Positions 52,128 to 59,876 of a DNA stretch of 64,000 nt are shown in pieces. How positions within the stretch are numbered: position 1 is the first letter of the stretch; each line of letters opens with the position of its first letter. The notes under the pieces are model-generated. The model had not been told where the DNA came from. It saw nothing but the letters and a program-made list of their open reading frames with translations, and made no database searches. A program made the position numbers and the translations under genes. The DNA is from Chitinophagaceae bacterium (lineage in GTDB: Bacteria > Bacteroidota > Bacteroidia > Chitinophagales > Chitinophagaceae), in NCBI GenBank assembly GCA_016706055.1, contig JADJKL010000004.1:310001-374000 (forward strand). The letters are read 5' to 3'.

Positions 52128-52658
52128 TTAATACTTTACATCAAATCTTCCTTCGGAAACTGTGATAGGCGTACCAGTGCCAAAAACATCTTCAGCAGTA
52201 AACTGAAAAGTGCCTGATAGAATATTATTTGTGGTGTCCATAAAGGTAATGGTTACACTGCCTGAGTAAGTGGCAGAAGTAAGCCATTCGCTTATTGGAG
52301 AAAAATTTCTTTTGACATAAAATCCATAACTGGCAGCAGTGGATCTGGCCGCCATTGTCGTATTTAATGAATATGTGCCGGGACCTGTCAGATCTTTTAT
52401 AAATATTTCAAATTCAGTTTCATTTGGAGAAGAAGCAAAATTTCTTGCTCTTATATAAAAGTTAGGGCCTAGCCTTATTGCTTCTAATAAATTACTGGCA
52501 GGCGCAGGGCCAAAACCTTGTGGTATCCAAAAGTTACCATTTACTTTAGCGCCGAATGTTTTCGCACCTGTTTGTGTGGCTGGTGGTAATTCTGTCACTT
52601 CTTTCTTACAAGACATTAAAAATAAAAGCGGAAGGCAAATGGTAATTAGTTTTTTCAT
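52128..52658 (-). CDS. DUF6252-like lipoprotein
   Basis: From the ATG at 52658 the product has a lipoprotein signal (MKKLITICLPLLFLMSC, lipobox LMSC) and about 176 residues in all. The LPPATQTGAKTFGAKVNGNFWIPQG start of the mature part is characteristic of the Bacteroidota DUF6252 family, followed by a beta-sandwich with the GSVTITFMDTTNNILSGTFQFTA segment. An upstream start at 52715 would only lengthen the cytoplasmic end and is unlikely. The function is unknown. It is divergent from the epimerase gene. Confidence 0.75.
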   Translation of the reverse strand: MKKLITICLPLLFLMSCKKEVTELPPATQTGAKTFGAKVNGNFWIPQGFGPAPASNLLEAIRLGPNFYIRARNFASSPNETEFEIFIKDLTGPGTYSLNTTMAARSTAASYGFYVKRNFSPISEWLTSATYSGSVTITFMDTTNNILSGTFQFTAEDVFGTGTPITVSEGRFDVKY

Positions 52659-52784
52659 TAGACAGATTTCTATGGTGTATAACGTAATTTTTGTGTGTTT
52701 AATATATTTAAACATAAATCATGCTAAAATGATGGCAGTCGGAAAGTTTTAGCCATTATCTTTATTGCCATTAATAGCAATACT

Positions 52785-53900
52785 ATGGCCAATACACTTA
52801 CAATAAAGCATATTGAACTTTTTAAGCTTTCTATTCCTTTAATAGCGCCTTTTGTTACTTCTTTAGGTGCTGATGAAAATGCAGAAAATGTAGTCGTTAA
52901 AATAACTACAAAAGAAGGAATTATTGGTTTTGGAGAATGTAGCCCGTATATGCCCATTAATGGTGAAAGCCAGGATACTTGTTTTATTGTAGGACAATAC
53001 TTTGCCAAAGCGTTGAAAGGAAAAGATGCGTTAGATATTGCAGGCTGTGTGGAGCTGATGGATAAAATTATTTATGCCAACAACAGTATTAAAAGTGCAT
53101 TTGATATAGCACTCTATGATATTGCTGCGCAAAATGCTGGAGTGCCGTTATATAAATTTATTGGTGGAGAAAATAATAAAACGATCATTACAGATTATAC
53201 AGTAAGTGTTGGTGATCCACAAAAAATGGCAGCGGATGCCGTAAAAATAAAAGAGCAAGGTTATCCTGCTATTAAAGTAAAATTGGGATTGAATGGTAAA
53301 ACGGATGTTATTCGCATGAAAGGCATACGAGAAGCAGTGGGCAACGACATTCCATTACGAATAGATGCCAATCAAGGTTGGGGAGTAGAAGAAGCCATCG
53401 AAACATTAAAAGCATTAGCACCTTTTAATATTCAACATTGCGAAGAGCCCATTGCCCGTTGGAACTATTTGCAATTAGCAAGAGTAAATAAAGAAAGCCC
53501 TATACCGATTATGGCCGATGAATGTTGTGGCGATGAGCATGATGCAGAACGATTGATACAATTAAAAGCCTGCGAGTACATGAATATTAAACTCGGAAAA
53601 TCCGGCGGTATTTTTAAAGCATTAAAAATGGCAAGAATGGCCGAAGCAGCCAACATACATTTACAAGTGGGAGCCATGCTGGAGTCTCGACTTGCGATGA
53701 CGGCCTTTGCACATTATGCATTGTGCAGCCCAGCTATTGTACATTTTGATTTTGATACGGCACTCATGTTTAGAGAAGACCCTGTAACTGGCGGCATTGT
53801 ATATGAAAAGCATGGTGTAGTGAAAGTACCAGAAACTGTAGGGTTAGGAGCTACTATTGAAGCTGAGAGATTAGCTGAGATGGAGCAGGTGATTATCTGA
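52785..53900 (+). CDS. Enolase-superfamily dipeptide epimerase (L-Ala-D/L-Glu epimerase-like)
   Basis: This 371-residue cytoplasmic enzyme belongs to the muconate lactonising enzyme group. Visible residues are the lysine motif AIKVKLG, the metal ligands in RIDANQGW, HCEEP and MADE, the second lysine in NIKLGKSGG, and the DFDTALMFREDPVTGG end typical of dipeptide epimerases. Such enzymes invert the second residue of dipeptides such as L-Ala-D-Glu from peptidoglycan turnover. The S46 dipeptidyl-peptidase 1.5 kb upstream makes a dipeptide substrate plausible, but exact specificity cannot be read from the sequence. Confidence 0.88.
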   Translation: MANTLTIKHIELFKLSIPLIAPFVTSLGADENAENVVVKITTKEGIIGFGECSPYMPINGESQDTCFIVGQYFAKALKGKDALDIAGCVELMDKIIYANNSIKSAFDIALYDIAAQNAGVPLYKFIGGENNKTIITDYTVSVGDPQKMAADAVKIKEQGYPAIKVKLGLNGKTDVIRMKGIREAVGNDIPLRIDANQGWGVEEAIETLKALAPFNIQHCEEPIARWNYLQLARVNKESPIPIMADECCGDEHDAERLIQLKACEYMNIKLGKSGGIFKALKMARMAEAANIHLQVGAMLESRLAMTAFAHYALCSPAIVHFDFDTALMFREDPVTGGIVYEKHGVVKVPETVGLGATIEAERLAEMEQVII

Positions 53901-53944
53901 TGCTGACTGCCTATTAATGTAAAGAATTATTAGCCCAGCTTCGG

Positions 53945-54009
53945 TACTACTATCATCGTTCCTTGCACAGTTTACCCTGAGGAACGAAGGGCACTCTTGT
54001 ACTGTAGTA
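53945..54009. repeat. Nested inverted-repeat element
   Basis: Outer arms TACTAC (53945-53950) and GTAGTA (54004-54009) enclose inner arms CGTTCCT (53957-53963) and AGGAACG (53980-53986). It lies in a 500-base gap without a convincing gene, and the base composition is richer in GC than the surroundings. It may be a dispersed palindromic element or a small transposon relic. Confidence 0.4.
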
Positions 54010-54075
54010 ATTCTATTCAGCTTCTCTTCTCAGCACCGTCTCGCTTTGCGGACGTTGTGTATGAGCTTATTTAAA

Positions 54076-54291
54076 TCAACAGCCATTTTCTTTATATTTA
54101 ATCTTAAGTTGTAAACCGATATCCAACGCCACCTTCGGGAGAAATTGCTCGGAAGCAAAGAGGAGAATGGTGCCAGCCGATAATAAGTTTTCCTTTATAA
54201 CATAATCTAATAAGCAGTAGATTTCCCAATAACCTGCAATAAGACAATCCTGCGAATTGAAATAATTTCCTGACTCATATACTGTAATCAA
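54076..54291 (-). CDS. Doubtful 71-residue reading frame
   Basis: The frame starts MITVYESGNYFNSQDCLIAG and ends LQLKIKYKENGC. It has no signal peptide, membrane segment or motif that I know, and nothing suggests a promoter. It fills much of the 53901-54402 gap, the only reason to list it. It may be a gene remnant or chance. Confidence 0.25.
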   Translation of the reverse strand: MITVYESGNYFNSQDCLIAGYWEIYCLLDYVIKENLLSAGTILLFASEQFLPKVALDIGLQLKIKYKENGC

Positions 54292-54363
54292 TTCTCTCTT
54301 TAAAACTGTGACACTAAGGTTTTATATAAGTTTTTATGGAAAAGCTAATATTTAGCCTATAAA

Positions 54364-54398
54364 TTCAGTATGTCTACAAAATTCAGGGACTAAATTTG
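54364..54398 (+). promoter_or_regulatory. Probable regulated promoter of the first response regulator
   Basis: TTCAGTATGTC (54364-54374) and TTCAG (54382-54386) lie directly upstream of a perfect -7 element TAAATTTG (54391-54398), which ends 4 bases before the ATG. No -33 TTG is seen, so activator help at the TTCAG sites is plausible. The transcript would be leaderless or nearly so. Confidence 0.5.
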
Positions 54399-54402
54399 CG
54401 TA

Positions 54403-55077
54403 ATGAAACTATTACTCATTGAAGATGAAAAAAAGTTGAGTGAAAGCATTGTGACATACTTAAAGATGGAGAATTATGTGTGTGAAGTAGCGGCTGATTT
54501 TAAAACTGCAATTGATAAAACGGAGTCTTTTAATTATGACTGCATACTGTTGGATATATCATTGCCAGGTGGCAATGGATTGAATGTGCTAAAAGAGCTT
54601 AAACGAAACAAGAAGACGGATGGAGTAATTATTATTTCTGCAAAAAATTCTATTGATGACAGGATTGATGGATTAAACTTAGGTGCGGATGATTATCTTC
54701 CTAAACCTTTTCATCTCTCCGAACTAAGTGCAAGGATAGCTGCTATTATTCGACGTCGAAATTTTGATGGTAATAAACTAGTTGTATTTGAAGAAATAAC
54801 AATAGATACAATGAGCAAGATGGCAGCCGTTCATCATGTAGGTCTAGACCTTACACGAACAGAATATGACTTGTTACTTTATCTGATTACCAATAAAAAT
54901 AGGGTTGTTTCTAAAAATGCTATTGCTGAACATATTTCGGCAGCTGAGGCAGATGCTTTTGATAGTTACGATTTTATTTATGCTCACTTAAAAAACCTGC
55001 GAAAGAAACTGGTGTTAGCAGGTTGCACTGATTATATTAAAAATGTGTACGGTATTGGATATAAATTTTCTGTTTAA
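54403..55077 (+). CDS. OmpR-family response regulator (first copy)
   Basis: This 224-residue two-domain regulator has a receiver (1-118) with the acidic pair E7-D8, phosphoacceptor D51 in CILLDISLPGGNG and the conserved K101 in DDYLPKPFHL. A winged-helix DNA-binding domain follows (about 128-224: LTRTEYDLLLYLITNKNRVVSK, LRKKL, IKNVYGIGYKFSV). The kinase gene starts 2 bases after its stop. The regulator at 59877-60554 is a close paralogue of the same length. Sequence words typical of CusR/QseB-like regulators are present, but the signal is unknown. Confidence 0.95.
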   Translation: MKLLLIEDEKKLSESIVTYLKMENYVCEVAADFKTAIDKTESFNYDCILLDISLPGGNGLNVLKELKRNKKTDGVIIISAKNSIDDRIDGLNLGADDYLPKPFHLSELSARIAAIIRRRNFDGNKLVVFEEITIDTMSKMAAVHHVGLDLTRTEYDLLLYLITNKNRVVSKNAIAEHISAAEADAFDSYDFIYAHLKNLRKKLVLAGCTDYIKNVYGIGYKFSV

Positions 55078-55079
55078 GG

Positions 55080-56351
55080 ATGAAGCTACTCAATAAGTCA
55101 ATCAGGTCTTATCTTATTTATGCCGCTATAGTTTTAATAGTAGCTATTCCTATTTTCTATTTTGTAATACAGGCTATTGTAAAAGAAGATGTGGATGAAA
55201 GCCTTATAGCACACAAAGAACTAATATTGAATAAAATTGAAGAAGTGATGGATGACAATCCATTTCATTTCCTTTCCGCATTTGAGCCAAACCTTTCTAT
55301 TGCTCCAAGCAGCTCTTTAGCTCACTATGACAAATTTTACTCAATATCAATTTATGATTCAATCTCAAGGGAAAATATTCCCTACCGTGTATTTGAAAGT
55401 AATGTGTTGATTAGAAATAAGCCTTACCTGATTAAACTTAAAAGCTCTTTGATAGATAGCAAAGAACTAATTCAGAGCATTTTTTGGATAATGACAGCAC
55501 TTCTCCTTGTAATTGTATTAGGTCTTATCATTATAAATAAAGCAATAGCAAAGAAAATATGGGCTCCTTTTTATAGCACACTTAATAAACTTCATCAGTT
55601 AAAGATTGAAGACAAAGAACAACTTGTGTTCGGTAAAACTTCCACTGATGAGTTTACAGAATTAAATAGTACAATCACTTCTTTAGTAAAAAGAAATCAA
55701 CAGGCATACCAATCGCAAAAAGAATTTACGGAAAATGCTTCGCATGAAATGCAGACACCGCTGGCAATATTTCAGCACAAGCTAGAATTACTGATGCAAA
55801 CAAATCCAATATCTGCCGAGCAGGCAGATCTGATAAGCGAACTGGCAGATGCAAACCAGCGAATGAACAAACTAAACAAAAACCTGTTGCTGATTACTAA
55901 GATAGAGAACAATCAATTTCAGGAAAAGGAAAAATTATCCATAAAAGAACTGCTTACTAAAATGTTAGAACAGTTTAGGTTTAGAACAGAGGAGAAAAAT
56001 ATTACAGTTAAGTTACAAAGCGAAGCGGATATAAAAATTGAAGCTAATAAATCTCTTTTTGAAATTCTCTTTAGCAATCTTTTAACGAATGCAATCCGCC
56101 ACAATTATGTCAATGGGGAAATTGATATTTTAATTAATAAAAACTTTATAAGTATTGCCAATACAGGCAAGCCAGAAAGTCTTGACAGGAGCAAGCTGTT
56201 TCAACGATTTCAAAAGCAGACGGACGATAATAGCAGCACTGGGCTTGGATTAGAAATATCGAAAAAAATTGCTGCGCTGTACCAGTTTGAAATGGAGTAT
56301 CAGTTTGTTAATGGACTTCATCAGTTCAATATCAATTTTGTGAAAGAATAA
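55080..56351 (+). CDS. Sensor histidine kinase (first copy)
   Basis: This 423-residue membrane kinase has two membrane segments (about 13-33 and 135-152) enclosing a ~100-residue periplasmic sensor. A short HAMP-like linker, the phosphoacceptor H222 in ENASHEMQTPL, and a C-terminal ATPase domain with the N box NLLTNAIRHN and the G box SSTGLGLEISKKIA follow. It pairs with the regulator encoded just upstream. The periplasmic domain is not a named sensor fold that I recognise. A terminator follows at 56386-56418. Confidence 0.93.
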   Translation: MKLLNKSIRSYLIYAAIVLIVAIPIFYFVIQAIVKEDVDESLIAHKELILNKIEEVMDDNPFHFLSAFEPNLSIAPSSSLAHYDKFYSISIYDSISRENIPYRVFESNVLIRNKPYLIKLKSSLIDSKELIQSIFWIMTALLLVIVLGLIIINKAIAKKIWAPFYSTLNKLHQLKIEDKEQLVFGKTSTDEFTELNSTITSLVKRNQQAYQSQKEFTENASHEMQTPLAIFQHKLELLMQTNPISAEQADLISELADANQRMNKLNKNLLLITKIENNQFQEKEKLSIKELLTKMLEQFRFRTEEKNITVKLQSEADIKIEANKSLFEILFSNLLTNAIRHNYVNGEIDILINKNFISIANTGKPESLDRSKLFQRFQKQTDDNSSTGLGLEISKKIAALYQFEMEYQFVNGLHQFNINFVKE

Positions 56352-56385
56352 TATATTAAACGCTGTTTAGGTTAGGTTATGGTAA

Positions 56386-56418
56386 GGGAGCCTTTTTTCT
56401 AAGAGGCTTCCTCTTTTA
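56386..56418 (+). terminator. Terminator after the first kinase gene
   Basis: GGGAGCCT (56386-56393) pairs with AGGCTTCC (56404-56411), one G-T, followed by a T-rich run. A diverged copy (GGGAG with CTTCC) follows the first PAP2 gene at 57390-57413. Confidence 0.65.
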
Positions 56419-56434
56419 TTCAGAATGTCTTCAG
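56419..56434 (+). promoter_or_regulatory. TTCAG direct repeat, candidate regulator box
   Basis: TTCAGAATGTCTTCAG holds two TTCAG words 11 bases apart, one helical turn, as OmpR-family dimers prefer. It is about 120 bases before the first PAP2 gene and duplicates the word at 57421-57436. Confidence 0.45.
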
Positions 56435-56555
56435 GTAATGATAATGGTAATAGTGGTTGCGAATGTGAAATGCCTGAATAGTTTTCAATTTCATTTGCGG
56501 GTGTAGCTCCCTGAGAAATTGGAGGAGTTTTTTTTAAAACTAATTTTACGTTTAA

Positions 56556-57359
56556 ATGAGTAAGCTTTACATAATTTTTTTATTATTGATAGCAAACAAT
56601 ATACAAGCACAGAAAATTGACAGCATACCTGTTAATTTGGGAATAAGCTCATCGAAACCTGAATTTTATTTGAACAATAAATTAACCGAAATCAACGATA
56701 GTAGAAAAAAGCTAAAAGCTTTAATTCTACCCGGCGCAATGATAGCCTATGGAGTAATCTCATTGGAAAGTGATGCACTACAAGAGTTGGATTACAAGTT
56801 TAAAGAAGAAATCTGGACAGAGAATCAACATAATACTATTAAGATTGACAATTATTTGCAATATGCACCTGCAGTCTCTGTATATGCATTAAATGCCTTG
56901 GGAATAAAAGGCAAAAATAATTTTCGAGACAGAACGTTGATTTATTTAACAGCTAGCACCATGATGGGAATTACTGTTGAATCGTTAAAGACTGCTACAA
57001 AAAGTCAAAGACCAGATGGCGGCGCAAATGCTTTCCCTTCAGGTCATACAGCTTCAGCCTTTGTAGCTGCCGAATTTTTAAGACAGGAATATAAATCCAT
57101 TTCTCCCTGGATTGGCGTTGCCGGATATGCTATGGCAACTATGACTGCCTATCTGAGAATGTATAACAATAAGCATTGGTTTAGTGATTTGTTACCAGCT
57201 GCCGGAATTGGTATATTGTCAACAAGAGCTGCTTATTGGATTTATCCGGCAATTAAAAGAAAACTATTTAGGAATAAGCCAATGAATACGATTGTTATGC
57301 CATATTATCACAAAGGGAATGCGGGAGTGTCTTTAACATACAATTTCCATAAAGATTAA
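56556..57359 (+). CDS. PAP2-family membrane phosphatase (first copy)
   Basis: This 267-residue protein has a signal/anchor at its N-terminus and the three PAP2 motifs: K-x6-RP (KTATKSQRP), PSGHT (FPSGHTASAF) and the third motif RMYNNKHWFSD with the catalytic His-Asp. PAP2 enzymes remove phosphate from phosphatidic acid, undecaprenyl pyrophosphate or lipid A at the inner membrane. It is a clear paralogue of 57973-58776, identical in length. Repeats in the flanking DNA suggest that the unit was duplicated. A -7-like TAATTTTA is 7 bases before the ATG. Confidence 0.9.
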   Translation: MSKLYIIFLLLIANNIQAQKIDSIPVNLGISSSKPEFYLNNKLTEINDSRKKLKALILPGAMIAYGVISLESDALQELDYKFKEEIWTENQHNTIKIDNYLQYAPAVSVYALNALGIKGKNNFRDRTLIYLTASTMMGITVESLKTATKSQRPDGGANAFPSGHTASAFVAAEFLRQEYKSISPWIGVAGYAMATMTAYLRMYNNKHWFSDLLPAAGIGILSTRAAYWIYPAIKRKLFRNKPMNTIVMPYYHKGNAGVSLTYNFHKD

Positions 57360-57420
57360 AATATTTTAAGGCTGTTTAGGTTATAGCAAGGGAGCTTTTT
57401 TTTAAGAGACTTCCTTTTTA

Positions 57421-57474
57421 TTCAGAATGTATTCAGATTTGATTTAGAACTTTGGTTCTTATAATCTAAATTTT
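57421..57474 (+). promoter_or_regulatory. Three 11-bp iterons and -7 box before the PepSY-like lipoprotein gene
   Basis: TTCAG (57421), TTCAG (57432) and TTTAG (57443) recur at exactly 11-base steps, then a -7-like TAAATTTT (57467-57474) ends 3 bases before the ATG at 57478. This is the pattern expected for side-by-side binding of an OmpR-family regulator upstream of its promoter. Confidence 0.55.
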
Positions 57475-57477
57475 AAA

Positions 57478-57906
57478 ATGAAGTATTTATTTGCATTACT
57501 AATTATAAGTGCCACTGTTATTTTTGTTGCATGTGGGCAAAAGTTGGAGGCATCGAAAGTGCCGGTCCCTGTAAAAGAATCTTTTTCTCAGCATTTTCCA
57601 GGAGCTACTGCCAAATGGGAGAAAGAAGATGAAAAATTTGAAGCAGGGTTCAAGTTTCAGGATCATTCAATGAGTGCATTATTTGATGCGAATGGAACTA
57701 TGACAGAATCTGAAATCGAAATAAAAGTAGCTGAACTGCCAGCCAATGTTTTAGCTTATTTGAAAGCCAATCATAATGGTACAACTATTAATGAAGCAGC
57801 AAAAATTACTAAAGCGAATGGAGAAATGATTTATGAAGCAGAAATAAAAGGGAAAGACCTGCTATTTGATATGAATGGAAATTTCATTGAAGAAGTAAAA
57901 AACTAA
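57478..57906 (+). CDS. PepSY-like (DUF2874) lipoprotein
   Basis: This 142-residue lipoprotein (signal MKYLFALLIISATVIFVACG, lipobox VAC) has a mature domain made of two PepSY-like halves: VPVKESFSQHFPGATAKWEKED...FEAGFKFQDHSMSALFDANG, then LPANVLAYLKANHNGTTINEAAKITKANGEMIYEAEIKGKDLLFD. Such proteins are periplasmic or outer-membrane lipoproteins of unknown partner, often encoded beside two-component systems in this phylum. Upstream iterons suggest control by one of the flanking regulators. Confidence 0.8.
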   Translation: MKYLFALLIISATVIFVACGQKLEASKVPVPVKESFSQHFPGATAKWEKEDEKFEAGFKFQDHSMSALFDANGTMTESEIEIKVAELPANVLAYLKANHNGTTINEAAKITKANGEMIYEAEIKGKDLLFDMNGNFIEEVKN

Positions 57907-57972
57907 AATAATTTTATTAAATGTAAACGGGGTACGATCCCTTTCCTTAAGTAATCATTCTAAACCACCTAT

Positions 57973-58776
57973 ATGTTAATTGTAAGAAATATTTTTTTAG
58001 CATCGATGGCTTTGCTTATGCAAATACCATTACATGCTCAAACAGCAAACCTAAGTATAGAGCCAGCAACAGTAATAGCAGACAGTATTCCTGTTAATTC
58101 GAACATGGAACAGGAGGTTATAAAAAACAAGTTTCCTGTTAAATCATTTATTATCCCAGCTGCGCTGATAACTTATGGTGCTGTTACAATGGGAAACCAT
58201 GGGCCAAATAGTATTAACGGAAAGTTGCAGGATCAGATTTGGATAAATAAACCTCACGCAACAAGAGGTATAGATAATTTTCTGATGTTTGTGCCTGCAG
58301 TATCTGTTTATGCTTTAAATGCATTTGGAGTAAAAGGGAAAAATAATTTTAAAGATAGAACGATGATTTATCTGATGTCAAATATCATTTCTAATGTAAT
58401 TGTTTATCCTACAAAAACTTTTACCAATGAGATAAGACCGAATGGGAAAAAATATTCTTTTCCTTCCGGACATACTGCAACAGCTTTTGCAGCTGCAGAG
58501 TTTATGCGTATGGAATATAAAGACAGATCTGCTTTGTATGGTGTAGCTGGTTATTTGATGGCAGCAGCAACAGGATATCTTAGAATGTATAATAATAAAC
58601 ATTGGTTTAGCGATGTAGTGGCTGGTGCTGGTGTTGGAATTGCTTCTACTCAACTTTCGTACTGGCTATATCCAAAAATTAAAAAAGCATTTTCTAAAAA
58701 TAAACCATCCAACACCATTGTGATGCCAACATATAATAATGGCTCTTTTGGATTGACGTTTAGTAAGCAGTTTTAA
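57973..58776 (+). CDS. PAP2-family membrane phosphatase (second copy)
   Basis: This second 267-residue PAP2 protein has KTFTNEIRPNGKKYSFPSG followed by HTATAFAAAEF and RMYNNKHWFSDVVAGAGVG, the same three catalytic motifs as the first copy. The signal region differs (ASMALLMQIPLHAQ). The core, including the VSVYALNAFGVKGKNNFKDR stretch, is near-identical in wording to the paralogue at 56556. No TTCAG box is visible upstream. The COG4705-like gene starts 28 bases after the stop. Confidence 0.9.
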   Translation: MLIVRNIFLASMALLMQIPLHAQTANLSIEPATVIADSIPVNSNMEQEVIKNKFPVKSFIIPAALITYGAVTMGNHGPNSINGKLQDQIWINKPHATRGIDNFLMFVPAVSVYALNAFGVKGKNNFKDRTMIYLMSNIISNVIVYPTKTFTNEIRPNGKKYSFPSGHTATAFAAAEFMRMEYKDRSALYGVAGYLMAAATGYLRMYNNKHWFSDVVAGAGVGIASTQLSYWLYPKIKKAFSKNKPSNTIVMPTYNNGSFGLTFSKQF

Positions 58777-58804
58777 CTGGAGACAAAGCAAGATAAGCAT
58801 CAGG

Positions 58805-59560
58805 ATGCAAAGAGAACATAAGCTTCCGCTCATTACAATTTGGTTTTGGCTAATGAAAATCATTGCCACTACCTTAGGAGAAACGTTGGGAGATCATATT
58901 TCAATGACATTGAATCTAGGTTATCTTGTCAGCCTTATTATAACTTTTGCCTTCTTCCTTATTGTATTGTTTAATCAATTAGTTGCTAGAAAATATGTTC
59001 CTATTTTCTTCTGGCTTGTTATTATAGCTACCACTACAGTCGGTACCGAAATTTCCGATTTCATTGACAGAAGCCTTCACCTTGGTTATGCATGGGGTTC
59101 TCTTTTACTTTTTTCATTATTGATCATAACGCTGTGGTTATGGGTTAAAAAATATAAAAACCTTAGCCTTGAAAGTATAACAGGTGGAACAAAAGAAATT
59201 TATTTCTGGATGGCTGTGCTTTTTTCGAATAGTCTCGGCACCGCATTTGGCGATTATTTAAGTGATAACCTTGGCTTGTCTTATCTAATCGGAGCTTTGA
59301 TAACAGCTGCTGTTATCCTGCTTGTTGTTCTCTTACATTACTTTACGAAAATCAATCATATCATTCTTTTCTGGATTGCTTTTATTTTTACTAGGCCTTT
59401 TGGTGCTACTTTTGGTGACTTTTTAACGAAGCCAGTTGCAAAAGGGGGATTAGATTTAGGAACGTTAACTGCTACATTGGTTTCTTTATTGTTGATGGGC
59501 TTACTTATTGTTCAATCACATCGTACACTTAAACAAAGCTTACAGAACAAATCAACATAA
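58805..59560 (+). CDS. COG4705-like integral membrane protein with four internal repeats
   Basis: This 251-residue protein is almost wholly membrane-embedded, with about eight hydrophobic segments. It is built from four repeats, each opening with a membrane helix ending in a GT/GE-x-x-G/S-D motif: IATTLGETLGDHISMTLNLG, IATTTVGTEISDFIDRSLHLG, FSNSLGTAFGDYLSDNLGLS and FTRPFGATFGDFLTKPVAKG. Repeated acidic and small residues in the membrane suggest a transporter or channel, but the function is unknown. It matches a family of uncharacterised membrane-anchored proteins. Confidence 0.8.
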   Translation: MQREHKLPLITIWFWLMKIIATTLGETLGDHISMTLNLGYLVSLIITFAFFLIVLFNQLVARKYVPIFFWLVIIATTTVGTEISDFIDRSLHLGYAWGSLLLFSLLIITLWLWVKKYKNLSLESITGGTKEIYFWMAVLFSNSLGTAFGDYLSDNLGLSYLIGALITAAVILLVVLLHYFTKINHIILFWIAFIFTRPFGATFGDFLTKPVAKGGLDLGTLTATLVSLLLMGLLIVQSHRTLKQSLQNKST

Positions 59561-59598
59561 TTTCAGACGAACCGTTTTTCTTTTAAATTTCGGTTATA

Positions 59599-59784
59599 TT
59601 GTTTTTTTCAGGCAAGACAGTTGCACAGAATAGTAAATTAACTCTCTCCGGAAGGGTAATTGAAAGACAACGCAAAAGGTCAATCCCATTTGCCATCGTT
59701 GTAGCATTAAAAAATAATGACAGCAGCTTTGTATCAGGCATAATTCCCAATGAGTTGATTGATATTTGGGCTTTGTTGCTATAA
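59599..59784 (+). pseudogene. Relic of a TonB-receptor N-terminus (carboxypeptidase-like domain)
   Basis: The frame reads VAQNSKLTLSGRVIERQRKR and then SIPFAIVVALKNNDSSFVSG, which lines up with the start of the receptor at 61888 (SGVTVSGLVKSKTDKAAQAF, VNIVLKIEKDSTFVTG). It opens only at a TTG, lacks a proper signal peptide, and after ~45 residues turns into unrelated sequence and stops. It therefore looks like the remains of a truncated receptor gene left when the second regulator/kinase pair was placed here. Confidence 0.6.
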
Positions 59785-59864
59785 TTAAACGGCATTTGAG
59801 GTATTGCCGCCTAGATAAAGAGTAGTTGGCTATTAAATTCAATCTTTCTTCAAGATTGACATGG

Positions 59865-59872
59865 TAAATTTG
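59865..59872 (+). promoter_or_regulatory. -7 element of the second response regulator
   Basis: TAAATTTG ends 4 bases before the ATG at 59877, with the same TAAATTTGCnTAATG arrangement as the first regulator. This again predicts a leaderless or very short-leader transcript. Confidence 0.5.
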
Positions 59873-59876
59873 CTTA

